Source: Haemonchus contortus (lineage: Eukaryota; Nematoda; Chromadorea; Rhabditida; Trichostrongylidae). From it: DNA of 64,000 bases. Of this stretch, positions 12,801 to 22,796 are shown in pieces. The position numbers and the translations under genes are program-made. The stretch is from contig LS997567.1 of assembly GCA_000469685.2 (NCBI GenBank), positions 43,686,275 through 43,750,274 on the forward strand, given 5' to 3'. Position 1 is the stretch's first letter; every line of letters starts with the position of its first letter. The notes beneath the pieces are model-generated. The model had not been told where the DNA came from and made no database searches. It worked only from the letters and a program-made list of their open reading frames with translations.

Positions 12801-14948
12801 AGGTCTTTCCCTTTTTTCGGATGTTTTACTTCCATTTTCACCATCATGTTTTTCGCAGTCCTATCTTCGAAGCCAGCGGCAGCGCACTGATCAGTTACGT
12901 GATCGAAGCGCGGTAAAAGGCGATAAAGGAGAGGAGCTGGCTCTTGGCAAAATGCCAGCACCGCAAATAGCGCTCCCACTAGATTGTTGGCAATGCGATG
13001 TCCTATTCCATGTCTTGCGAAGGACTAAGCCTGAAAATGGGAATAAAACAAAGTTGTCGTCGAGGAGTAATCTGAGTCTAATGAATAGCATTCGTGATAG
13101 AGTGTCGAACAGTATACCTTATAGCGCCCAGTTTAGCTTAGTATGAATGTAAGAGGTGGTGAAATTACCAGGATGTGACGCGTACTGGTATTCACAGTTA
13201 CACAACACTGTAGATGGTAATCTGTAATCTACTCCGCGATAAAATCCTTTCACGTTACTGACCATAAGCCGGGACTATTCGCTGATTCCATGGATACCTT
13301 CTCAATCAAGAACAAAATGACCTTCCAAACTTGAGCATGTGCCATGAAATAGATAGAGCTTTTCCAAGTGAACTTCTTTTAAGTTTACAAAGTAACCTTG
13401 TACAGTTTGAAGAGCTGGGCCCAATTGTACATCCATTCCAGAAAAGAAAGCTTTGAACAGTTCATAGCAGAAAAAAACGAAAAATATGCGGATTCGCCTT
13501 ACTCGCGGAAATTTAAGATTCCTTATGGCGGTGTGAATGTTATCCTACATCAGTGTGAGTTATATTTAGGAACTACTCGACCATTGAGATTTTCGTACGA
13601 TCGCGGCGTCTGCAGACAGATCAGCAGATGAAACGGATCAAAGCCGTAGATCTCCTTAGTGAGTTTTCCACAGTTAAACTACCGCATTGGGACTATAGTA
13701 GTAACGGAACTCTTACCGGCTTGAAGGGCTTGATTACATCAATTATCTTAACAACAGATCAAGACGAACCTCATCCGAGATTTTAGGTTACGTCGCTGGC
13801 AGTATGGGCCTGTTCCTTGGCATGAGTTGTGTCACTCTACTTGAAATTTTCATATATCTGTTCAAAAGCGTGTGGGGAGTTTTCAATGATCAGGTGAGTT
13901 CTATGCAAAACTGTGCCGGTACTACCGCTACCGTGGGAGGATGTGGTCATCATGAGCGTGGAATCGATTGGTTGCCCTGCCCTCCATTTCCACAACTTAA
14001 CAAAAACTTTAACCAGAAAAACACACTGTTTTGCATCTTCGAATACTCTCAAAGTAATGTTCCGTATGGGGCGAAAATGCAGTTGGGGGGTGGCAGCGCC
14101 CTTTTGTGCTCTGCGTCTCTGACACCGGTGGCAGAGTGCATAGAGATGGATTCCTCTTCTTCTGGAAGTTAGGGGAGGAGCTCCGGGGTGGGGAGATGAT
14201 TATCTCGTGCAAACAGCTGGGATGGAGTAGGGATTTAACATCCAATTTGTTCACCTACCCCGGAGCTCCTTCCCCAACTTTTAGAAGGGGAGGAGCTCCG
14301 GGATGGGTGAGATGATTAGATGAGGGTAAGAAATGAAGAGACGCAGAGCACAAGAGGGCCTGGCACCCCCCAACTACATTTTCACCCGTATGGACTTTTT
14401 CAAATAGAATTTTCAGAGACATAAGTCTTATTATCTGGACAATTTTCTCGGAGATGATGAGAACAATGATGAAACTTCAGATGAAGAGATATTCATTATT
14501 ACGAAAACACGCAGGTAAGCATAATGTTTCCCCAGCGATTTCATGTCTTTCAAGTGAAAAACGTTTTCATCATAATATAGTAATTTCTGCTTGTTTAGGA
14601 GCACTGATAAAGCCTCTGCAGTCGTCGAGGACCACGAAAGCAATGATGTGTCACAAGAAACCCTGGAAAGAATGTCAGTTCCTCTTTGAAACGTAGTGAA
14701 GTCCTATGACAAGAATTCTGCCTTTCAGCAATACATCTGGTGCGCCTGTAGTTGGACAATCGATTGTTTTTGATCGGGTAAATCAAGAACCTTTTGGTCC
14801 CAGCCAACATGATCACCACAGTTCTCGTGTGAAGGTAACCATCCATAAACATAAACAATCCATTACACCACATTAGATTGAGCATTTTCAGATACAAATC
14901 GTACATCACCCATTCGAACGGCGAACATCTTCATTTGCTATTCAGTAG
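6803..14948 (+). CDS. degenerin/ENaC/ASIC-family sodium channel subunit
   Basis: Exons by hand: 6803-6931, 7118-7204, 7291-7649, 7864-8036, 8200-8309, 8389-8507, 8587-8669, 8772-8832 (start uncertain), 13406-13426 (tentative), 13570-13658, 13787-13893, 14417-14514, 14599-14673, 14729-14834, 14892-14948. This gives about 557 residues in one phase-consistent frame. Family marks in order: an acidic N terminus ending TTYHGM-IRIYRS; TM1 (RIFWSLVVVTCLTLFMIH, about residues 55-72); LPAVTLCKL just after it; TDYGYCTTFS; NGWPL; the Cys-rich finger and knuckle (GDWGDC, DCERDC, CGCAPFF); pre-TM2 NYSTIEIFV and AVDLLS; TM2 with the GxS filter as GMS in SMGLFLGMSCVTLLE (about residues 417-440); and an acidic tail ending in TAG. 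Such subunits form trimeric Na+ or cation channels in the plasma membrane. A CAATTCAG acceptor before the ATG suggests trans-splicing. The middle of the gene is uncertain: the expected CVCPVEC motif is out of phase and the 13.4 kb exon boundary is ambiguous (see findings). C. elegans may keep an ACD-type degenerin next to its EGR gene, but I could not check. Confidence 0.88.
10221..10478. mobile_element. hAT-like MITE nested in a foldback unit
   Basis: A 258-base insertion flanked by the 8-base direct repeat ACAGTCAT (10213-10220 and 10479-10486). Its ends are imperfect inverted repeats that share CGTTAGGAACGA. Immediately outside the right copy the foldback arm resumes with TCGAGGGCTTG, so the element inserted into an existing repeat unit. 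Eight-base target duplications are typical of hAT elements. There is no transposase. A related fragment lies at 58165-58252. Confidence 0.6.
12459..12514. repeat. perfect 28-base tandem duplication
   Basis: Two exact head-to-tail copies of a 28-base unit (12459-12486 and 12487-12514) beginning TCTGTACTGGGCGCC. It lies inside one of the foldback units. Perfect identity amid diverged repeats suggests a recent slip or an assembly duplicate. Confidence 0.85.
14070..14386. mobile_element. MITE with GGTGAAAATG termini
   Basis: A 317-base insertion in a degenerin intron between exons 13893 and 14417. The outer inverted repeats run from GGCGAAAATGCAGTTGGG and from the complement of CCCAACTACATTTTCACC, extending about 50 bases through TTTTGTGCTCTGCGTCTCT. 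The 7 bases CGTATGG flank both ends (14063-14069 and 14387-14393). Inside is a second inverted pair around GGGAGGAGCTCCGGG, so the element can fold twice. No coding capacity. A sister copy lies at 48283-48620. Open frames at 13804-14315 read into it. Confidence 0.8.
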
Positions 14949-16087
14949 TTATAAAAGTGGTTTTCTAAAACTATCATTATTTTGTATAGAGTGGAAAGTA
15001 TTTAGTTACTAGTAATTAATTTACTGATAAAGTAGTATACCATACGAAACACCACCGCGGATATAATACAATAGAATACAACACAACTTTTTGTTTCACT
15101 GAGCAAAATATCGTCATTATCATATCAGTGACGTTTGGAATTATGCGGTTGTACAATTACATTTCCATATAATTGCAGAACTGCGGAATTCCAAATAACT
15201 TTTGACCTTCCACATGGTTCTGACTATAACCAGCAAGCTGGTCAATTGACCCTAGGTGGTTTCGGGGATGGAAAACCACAGAGAACATAGTACCTTCTCC
15301 TTGTGCAGAAAAACCGTTTTTCCAATGAGACAGTAGTATGAAGGAACACGAGGAAAGATTTTCTTGAAATTCAGTAAAGTAGTTGTAGCCCTGAACATGT
15401 TCACACTGACCTTTGTAAGGCCTACACTTACACCCGCTTCAAAGAATTTATATTACATCTTGCAGATATGTATCATATCAACTATACTACTAGTAAATCC
15501 GTGACAAGACCCATAATACTTATCTTATAGTAAATAATAACACTTCAATACATAGGAGCATAACTGCAAAAAAAGGCAAAAACGATCAAAGAAACTGCTA
15601 CTTAAATATCTCTAGATCACAATTCAGGAAAAAACTTGAAATTTACCACGAAGAAACAAACCGGAAAGATAGGACAAGGAAACTTGGTCTTAAAAAACAC
15701 GTCTCAGAAACTAAGCAGTATTCATCACGTTGAACATATAACTCAAAAAAGGAGAGGCTAAGGTACCTTGTCTTAGACCAAGATCATAACAACTAATAAC
15801 TCAACCGTAAAAACAAAGAAGTAATATGCTTTGAGGAAAGTGAAAAAAAAAATTTAAATAACACAATAATACAAGCATTAATTAAACGTTGATAAGAAAA
15901 AGCTAACGATTCACCTTTACAAGCATTAAACTCTCACTCACATTCCTTGCCAGGATAGGCGAAACTATGATGCCTGATTTCCGAAACGATTGATATGGAA
16001 TGAAAATGGCCTAAATTCGATATACAATATTTTTACAATTTAGAAAATATATAAAGCGGCGCATTTACAGTACGGCCTAGACAGACC
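14949..16087. other. intergenic between convergent genes
   Basis: About 1.1 kb separating the stop codons of the degenerin (+) and the UNC-93-like gene (-); it must contain both 3' ends. It is AT-rich with no canonical AATAAA that clearly belongs to either gene. The only structure I see is the inverted repeat at 15134-15195. Confidence 0.5.
15134..15195. repeat. short imperfect inverted repeat (hairpin)
   Basis: Arms of about 26 bases, TTTGGAATTATGCGG... and its inverted partner ending CCGCAG...GGAATTCCAAA, match at roughly 21 of 26 positions around a short loop. It lies between two convergent genes. It could be a tiny foldback element or a 3'-end structure. Confidence 0.5.
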
Positions 16088-18828
16088 TCAATCCTCTTCC
16101 ACTTGTTCCTCCGCTTTGATCGCGACGACAAAGAAACAGATTGCAGCACCGGCTGCTCCAAGGCACAACACAAGAAGCTGCCAGTGAAGCAGAAAGATGG
16201 AGCTGTAGTAGAAGGAAGCACAGGCCGCTAGTGACTGAAAAGACGCTGCTTAGACATACTAGTCTTAGCTAGTTGTTTAAGTTAAAACACGCAAATGGAA
16301 TATCACATCAAAAAAGATTAACTTAAAAGGTTATTCGGCAACCCTTCCAAAAGCGAGAAAATGGTTCTGTCTCTCAACTGATAAGCGTACAGCATCCTGT
16401 GAGAAAGGAACCCCAAAGGCCATTTAAGGTCATACTTCGTTACTGAACAGTAAAAGTGCCCAGTATCGTCCCTAACACATAAATTGACATTGGATCAATC
16501 AATAAATCGTTGCAGTCACCATCACGCAGATAGTTGCTAATGGTTTTTCTCACAGCGTCAACTTCAAAATTTTTGATGAAGTATTCAACAGAACTAAGCA
16601 TTAAAGATTTTGAATGGAAACGGAACAGCAGATGAGTCTGAATTTATGAAAAAAAACAAAATATAATTAGGTCCATACCTGGAAAAACTTGAAAAGAGCA
16701 AATGCACATGAAGACTCGTCCTTGTACGCGACACCAATCAGGGTGTAAATCTGAGTGTTCCAGCACGAATCAGCAAGCCCAAGGAAGTAACCAGTCATTA
16801 TTGCGAGGAAAACGCTGTAATTGTAAAAAATGGTGTTTTTTAACAAAATTGAAACCATTTAAACGGCTCCGAGTAAACTCACGGAAACAACGCATAGCCC
16901 TGAGAAACTCTTACAGCGGAAACTTTTTTGTTACTCGAGAACGAAAAAAAACATGATGGTACGAAAGCCCACCTTGGTTCAATGTACCCAATAGCTGAAG
17001 TTTTATGCAAAGGAGCCTCCATCGGCAGATTGAGGAAGCAGAAGAAGAATGCGGTTATGTGGAGAACCATGCCAAGGATGACGATTTGTGAACGATTCAT
17101 TCTGTTACTACGAGGAAATACACCGAACAACAAACCACCTAAATAAAAATAATAACATTTTTGATTAGAAATCGTGTCCAGGCCGCCTGAGGTAGCGATA
17201 TGAGTTTTCGAATTAAATCAAACAGCTAAACAACAAACAGTAAATCAAATCACCGGTAATCTGTCCAGCACCCATCGCGAACACCGCATATGCGATTATT
17301 TTCTCCGAACCTCCATTCAAAGCGGTCGCAGCAGATAGACATGCTGTGTACACTCCTAAGAATTTTCAAAATCAGTTCAACACTGACACAGACTTCAAAT
17401 AGTACACTCGTACCTGTATAGAATGATGTTTCGATGCCGCTGTACAGAAAGCATACTGATAAAAGCATCATCTCTCGAGTGGCCAGCAGAGAGAACGTGT
17501 GCTCTACGAGTATAAAATGTCACGGGAACAGGAATGAAATGTTCCTGGTTGAATAAACTTACTGAATTCCTCACGCCAGTCTCGTGTTGTGGTAACGTCG
17601 ATAGGAGCTGAAACATCCAGCTCATCCGAATTCTCATCAAAAAGCGGATCTTGGAGGTTATCGTCTACTGAACAAATGTCCAACAAGAGTGAAGATTGCA
17701 TATCTCACCACAACACACATGCAGGACCTCTACATCCTCTAGAATCGAAGTTTACGTACCATTAAGAGGCGGGCTCGATGGAAGTAGGCACAGAGTGATG
17801 ATGCCCACAGTTGAAACAACAGCGAAAGCGCTGTAGAGAAAGCGGTACGAGGAGTAGAGGTCACTGGAAAAATGAATGGTTGTTTTGCAGGTCGTAGACC
17901 ACAAGTCAGCCGAGCATAGACTACGAAGGCCTGTGGTTGGTGGGCGCTATAACCGACTAATCACAGGCGTCCCTTCTACTCTTTCAAACATGGAGCTGGG
18001 AATACTAAACCAAGGGGATGAACATGACTTTTTGTAAAACATCGTGTGCAGGACTCTCACCCATAGCTCAAAACGAAGTACAGAAAAATTGCTCCAGCAA
18101 CCAGCGATGACTGCAACATTGCCCACAGAATCCCGCTATTACGGCCCATTTTTCCCTGCCGCGAGAACTGCACCAGATATGCTCCATTTGCAGTCCATAT
18201 AACTAAAAGGGTATCAAGATGGAACTAGAAACAAGAAGCCAGAATATTTACTTGTCTAAAAAAAAGAAGTCTGAAAGAAGGAATGACTACTTACTTGCAG
18301 CACCAAACCCTAAAACTGCAGAGAAAAGATACAGCCTCCAAGCGTTGAGAACTAGAAATTGAACCATGAATGACATGTAACAAACTGCTCCGACCACCTG
18401 TAAGCTTATTCCATAAGTGAAAGATGATCCAGCGGAAAAGTTTAACTCACCTGTGCCCACTTTGCCCCAAGAACATTGATTATTGGAGGTGCAAATAGAT
18501 TGAAAACAGTAAAAACAAAGTAGATGATGGCAAGACTGAAAACTGCTAAATCAATTACCAAAAAAATTGGTAAAAATATATCTGTTTGTTTAATTAAGGT
18601 AAAAAATACCTGTAGTAACCGCTATTCGAGGTGATTCCTGATGCCGGATCATGCTGAGATAGACTTCTCAGCACCGATATCTGGAAAAACACTACCACTT
18701 TAACACAAATCTCTTGTTTAAAATACCAGAAATACTCTTACTTCAATGAATCCTTGGGAATTGAAGGCGGAAAAAACAGTAAAGAAAGCAAACCCCAGCT
18801 GTAGAATTGTAAGGAGATCCTTCCGCAT
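16088..18828 (-). CDS. UNC-93A-like multi-pass membrane protein, complete
   Basis: Twelve exons in transcript order: 18742-18828, 18610-18680, 18451-18535, 18295-18397, 18061-18202, 17760-17863, 17563-17667, 17414-17503, 17254-17355, 16973-17138, 16679-16814, 16088-16234. All phases agree, giving 445 residues. That is close to the usual length of about 450 for UNC-93 family proteins (major facilitator fold, 11-12 helices). Family signatures in order: FSAFNSQGFIE, SGYYSLAIIY, NLFAPPIIN, IIWTANGAYL, MGRNSGILWA, an acidic loop (DDNLQDPLFDENSDELD, about residues 205-221), TREMMLLSVCFLYSGIE, LGMVLHITAFFFCFLNLP, LADSCWNTQIYTLIG. UNC-93 proteins sit in membranes; the worm founder regulates a two-pore K+ channel, and the vertebrate A-type role is poorly known. 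The start ATG is preceded by TTTAAG, a possible trans-splice acceptor; an extra 5' exon cannot be excluded. The gene is convergent with the degenerin. Confidence 0.95.
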
Positions 18829-20470
18829 ACCTTAAACGAGAATATTAGTCAAAGACCATAGTAGAATAAAACTGAGCCCATAGATTTGGATAAAAAACCA
18901 TTCAGCACAACGTACAGCACCGAAATATCTAAATAAACAATTTATGAGCTGTTTACGTTTAACGTAGTAAAGCACGCGCCGCAAGAGCACGCAACTGTGA
19001 AATTGCGTTTGGAGCGCTCTATCATTGGCAAAGGGAAGACATTCGCGCTATTCTAAAGGTTTTATTAATTCTCTATGAGTTCTATGAGGTTTCTCCAAGC
19101 TTAGGGAAGGAATAAAAAACGTTTGCAATAGCTCTTAGAAATTCTCGGAACATACTCATCAGATAACGCTTGCTTCCACTGTTTCGACACTTATTTTTTA
19201 GCGGAAATCCATTTGGCAATTCAGATCCCAAAAAGGAGAGCCTGCACAGAACCTGAAGAAAACGAAACGGGTCATCTTTAAAGCTACGACTTTATTTTTG
19301 AGTAACCCCGTTTAAAGAGGATATTCATGTAGTGAAATTCAAACGTGAAATCACACAGCCTGGAGCTAATCACACAAAAATGAAATTTGAGGGACGACTT
19401 CTGGATATGAAATATTCTTGATCTGCGGATTCTCCCGAGTCCTCGTTGACTTGAAATGCCGATGGGTGGGTGATGAGCACAATCGATCGGACCGGCACTA
19501 ACACCAGGGGACTCTTCTTCAAAAATCTGGCCAGTGTTACTGGTTATCAAGCTGTCAATGATAATCCAGACTCGAAGTTATTTTTTCGTAAATTACGTTT
19601 TTCGAATAGAGTCAGTTCATTCATCAATATGATATCTGTGATCTAATCATTAGTTGCTGCATTATAGAGAGGCTTTAGATCTTTGGCTTTGATCGTTCAC
19701 TTAGAACTGCCCACTCATCATTAAAGGCGTGAAATTTTTGTATGCTTTAGGAAAGTTTTACAGAATCGCATTAATGTTTTCCTTCATACCGAGCTCGAAG
19801 ATCCTGCGCTACTACATGACGTCACCCTTACAGCTTCCAAGGTTGAGATAGTGTCGCACCATTTCTCTTCTTAAGAGATGGCACGAAGACAGACTCACTC
19901 CATGTTTACAAGGAAAAATACCCTTGTAGAACGCAAGTATCGCTCAAATACTTCACAGAGATTAAAGGTTCGATGGTGAAAAGGCTCAAGAAGGTGAACT
20001 CTCAGAAGTGCTGCAGCTGGCCTCCTGCTCAGTGCACCCACCACCTTCACTTGGTAGATCGAAGCCGTCGGCATCGGTCAGATTCTCTGGTATGCTACAT
20101 AAAGCATCTGTAAGTTTTCCGGTGAGTTTTCGTTCTTCCTGACATGTCTAGGTTAAGGCAGGCACGGCTGGTGTGGCCATGCAAGATTTTACCACAATAT
20201 TAACCTATAATATACTACATTAATGATTCAAATATTCTTTCGCCATAGGAGGTTGTTAGGTGGAACAATTTGTTAATCTGACGGACACTATTGTCATCTT
20301 CAGAGGTCTAGAACAACTCGAGATGGCGTGCACAGCATTTAGGATTTTTTTGGAAAATCTAAAACGGTTTTGATCCCTTTTTTGCTGAAATCTCCATCTC
20401 TTGCGCTAATATTGTGCACGTTACTTCAAAGTTGTTGCCGTTGTATTTTTCAATTTTATGATATAATGGA
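18829..20470. other. intergenic, degraded sequence
   Basis: Upstream of the UNC-93-like gene, so its promoter should lie here. I see no core promoter motif I would defend. The minus-strand open frame 19284-19550 has no recognisable domain. The 19790-20110 stretch may be further RTE LINE debris, but I cannot align it with confidence. Confidence 0.4.
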
Positions 20471-20489
20471 TTAAGATAGACGTTCTAGT

Positions 20490-20790
20490 TCACGTCGATG
20501 AAGCGAAGCACAGACTTGCCGGACACCTAATAAGATGAGAGGATGGGCGATGGAGCTCGGCCATTATACGATGGTACCCGCGAGAGAAGAAGCGGCCACA
20601 TGGCCATCTACCTTTACGAAGGGCAGATTCTCTATTTTATCGGAACAACGTCTATGATCCGGAGTCCTTCAGGGTGACTACGCACTGGACAACCAGAGCT
20701 CAAGATTGAGAACAATGGAAAAGAAGTTGGGACCCGCGCAAGGCCAATCGCCGTGCTGATGGACGGGTCGTCTAAGTAAGTAAGTAATAG
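20490..20790 (+). mobile_element. degenerate 3' end of an RTE-type LINE
   Basis: Broken frames give the typical C-terminal tail of RTE reverse transcriptases: DGRWSSAIIRWYPREKKRPH, then THWTTRAQD, then EQWKRSWDPRKANRRADGR. These match the nematode pattern DDRW...W.PR..KRPRGRPP...W...WGPR. The tract ends in tandem TAAG units (TAAGTAAGTAAGTAA), as RTE elements often end in short tandem repeats. Stops and frameshifts make it inactive. Confidence 0.7.
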
Positions 20791-20863
20791 ATTAAGATTA
20801 ATTATTTGAATTAACCTTACAATTTATATGACCTCTCATATCTGATAACTGTTCATGTTTAAG

Positions 20864-20978
20864 GTCATGGGCCGTCCGATCCTGTGAAGGTGCCTTTGGC
20901 CACAAGTCCCATCTCGAGCAGAATTGGATGTACAAGGGTTGCAAGTCCTGCCCTCCTTGCAAACTTTTCCTCGGCTAA
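20864..20978 (+). CDS. possible Cys-rich terminal exon
   Basis: After a TTTAAG acceptor, 37 codons run to TAA and contain six residues in the spacing CKSCPPC plus CEGAFGHKSHLEQNW. The pattern recalls the end of small secreted Cys-rich nematode modules, but the Cys spacing does not fit ShKT exactly. No upstream exon was identified. Weak call. Confidence 0.22.
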
Positions 20979-21046
20979 AGGCCTTTTCTAGGCACTCTTA
21001 CTAGATTCGATAACAGTTTTTACAGCGTCCTAACGAAATATTCAAG

Positions 21047-21106
21047 ATGTACTCAAATTGCATGCGCATACTTTTTGCCGTTTTTTTGTCTTCGTTCTCG
21101 TTGCAA
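21047..21106 (+). CDS. possible signal-peptide first exon
   Basis: A GTTTTTACAG acceptor at 21016-21025 is followed 21 bases later by an ATG and 20 codons (MYSNCMRILFAVFLSSFSLQ), then a GTACGG donor. The profile is a short n-region, a hydrophobic core and a small-residue end, as in a secretory signal. An overlapping frame starting at 21058 is also hydrophobic and ends at a GTGAGC, so the frame is ambiguous. Downstream exons would fall in the tandem duplication at 21393-22796. No protein family recognised. Confidence 0.3.
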
Positions 21107-21392
21107 GTACGGAAGCAGCGAGTCCGCAGAATAGTTCATCAGCCAACTTGCTTACGGTGAGCGCTGCCTCTGAACAGGATTCCGTGCTCTTCTTCTCTAA
21201 TAAAACAGAAATTTATCAATATTTGGAACTGCCCAATACTATGTTTCTTTTAATGGCTGGGCCCCGGAATGAGTTATGAAAAGTCCTGGTGAGAGCTGAA
21301 AGTTTCAAAAGAAAGGTGTTTTGTTAACCTCATATAGATGGCGTTATGGTTTATCAGGGTTATGTTTATTCTTTTAAACCTCCCATAGAAGG

Positions 21393-22796
21393 CGTTATGT
21401 TCTACCAGGTCTTGTAAACCTTCCATAGAAGGCGCTGTGGTCTATCAAGGTTATGTTCAATCAAGAGTCAAAATAATCTGACGATGCGTATGTCACTATC
21501 AGCAAATAAGATTCGAGCATGTATATCTGCAAAAAGTCAAGTTCTTGGGTAAGCGTACAAGATGGTTCCTTATGTTTCACATAATGGATATGTTCATCAC
21601 TGCAAAGCTTTTCATTCGTTCATCTAAGACTTGCAGGTAAGGCCGAAGCGGGCTGCGGCCTTGAAAATAAAGTCGTTGGCCGAGCCGAAATTGAAGGGGA
21701 GGTTATGGAGGCCAAGCGACAATTAAGGTAGAGGTGATAAGTCGTTTGAATCACTTATCTCTTATTTCCTTTCTTGCATATCTAATCTCTCTTGTTTGTA
21801 CCATATTGTAAGGGACGTGAGTTCTTTTTCATGGATGTTGCTGCGATTATAGATGTACGTTTCCCTTGAACTTCTCTTTATTCGTAAAGGATGCTTCTCC
21901 TTGTATTTAATTGATTTTATAATGCGAGTTCGTTGCCTACCATACTGCTTACTTCAGGATCCATTCTTTCGGCTCGACCCCTCTTTCTTTTGCTCCTTCG
22001 GGTCGCGCTCGCAGCTTCTGCGCTTCTCTAAGGTAATGTAATTTCCTTCCCTTGTGTGCTTCTTTCAGTCCTGACATCTGTTATGGCCTCTAGTCTTTTT
22101 TTTTCACTTCTAGTCGCATTCTTGTACTTTTTTGAAAGCAGTTTACTGCTTGTCAGCAATCTCATTCGCTTTTCTGTTATCGTTATGGTCTACCAGGTCT
22201 TGTAAACCTCCCATAGAAGGCGCTGTGGTCTATCAAGGTTATGTTCAATCAAGAGTCAAAATAATCTGGCGATGCGTATGTCACTATCAGCAAATAAGAT
22301 TCGAGCATGTATATCTGCAAAAAGTCAAGTTCTTGGGTAAGCGTACAAGATGGTTCTATATGTTTCACATAATGGATATGTTCATCACTGCAAAGCTTTT
22401 CATTCGTTCATTTAAGACTTGCAGGTAAGGCCGAAGCGGGCTGCGGCCTTGAAAATAAAGTCGTTGGCCGAGCCGAAATTGAAAGGGAGGTTATGGAGGC
22501 CGAGCAACAATTAAGGTAGAGGTGATATGTCGTTTGAATCACTTATCTCTTATTTCCTTTCTTGCATATCTAATCTCTCTTGTTTGTACCATATCGACCC
22601 CTCTTTCTTTTGTTTCTTCGGCTCGGAAGCAGCTTCTGTGCTTCTCTAGGTTAATGTAATTTCCTTCTCTTGTGTGCTTCTTTTAGTCCTGACATCTGTT
22701 ATGGTCTCTGGTCTTTTTTTCACTTCTAGTCGCATACTTGTACTTTTTTGAAAGCAGCTTACTGCTTGTCACCAATCTCATTCGCTTTTCTGTTAT
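21393..22796 (+). repeat. 0.8 kb tandem duplication carrying coding-like frames
   Basis: Copy 1 is 21393-22180 and copy 2 is 22181-22796, direct, and about 95% alike by eye. Copy 1 holds an extra block of about 166 bases (21809-21974). Each unit contains a coding-like frame with IEGAVVYQGYVQSRVK and FLGKRTRW, ending at CTTGCAG-GTAAGG, then a second coding-like block (GCGLENKVVGRAEIEGEV) ending at AAG-GTAGAG. The long frame is open in copy 2 (22132-22428) but has an in-frame TGA in copy 1. Shorter partial repeats of the same start occur at about 21327 and 21380. Product unknown. Confidence 0.65.

Larger units (their letters stand above)
9190..13340. repeat. foldback repeat cluster B inside degenerin intron 8 (six centres)
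   Basis: The intron from 8833 to 13405 is built largely from the same family as cluster A. Palindromic centres lie at 9535-9546, 10107-10118, 10912-10923, 12001-12012, 12428-12439 and 12946-12957. Typical arms are CTTCCATTTTTACTTGTATT with CAAGCCCTCG on the left, and TCGAGGGCTT followed by GAAAACGGAAAG on the right. Units differ by substitutions and indels and are not a clean tandem array. Open frames in this interval (for example 10801-11049, 12234-12560, 12781-13146) come from the repeats, since no family motif or splice context supports them. Confidence 0.75.

Noticed and set aside
12234..13146. Several frames of 74-121 codons on both strands
   Set aside because: They lie in foldback repeats inside the degenerin intron, overlap each other in antisense and show no domain.
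13406..13552. Full-length reading of the 13.4 kb degenerin exon
   Set aside because: It would leave a 17-base intron before the exon at 13570, too short to be spliced. The shorter end at 13426 is preferred, with low confidence.
13804..14172. 122-codon plus frame starting at the TM2 methionine
   Set aside because: The first 30 codons are the degenerin TM2 exon. The rest reads into the intron and the MITE at 14070.
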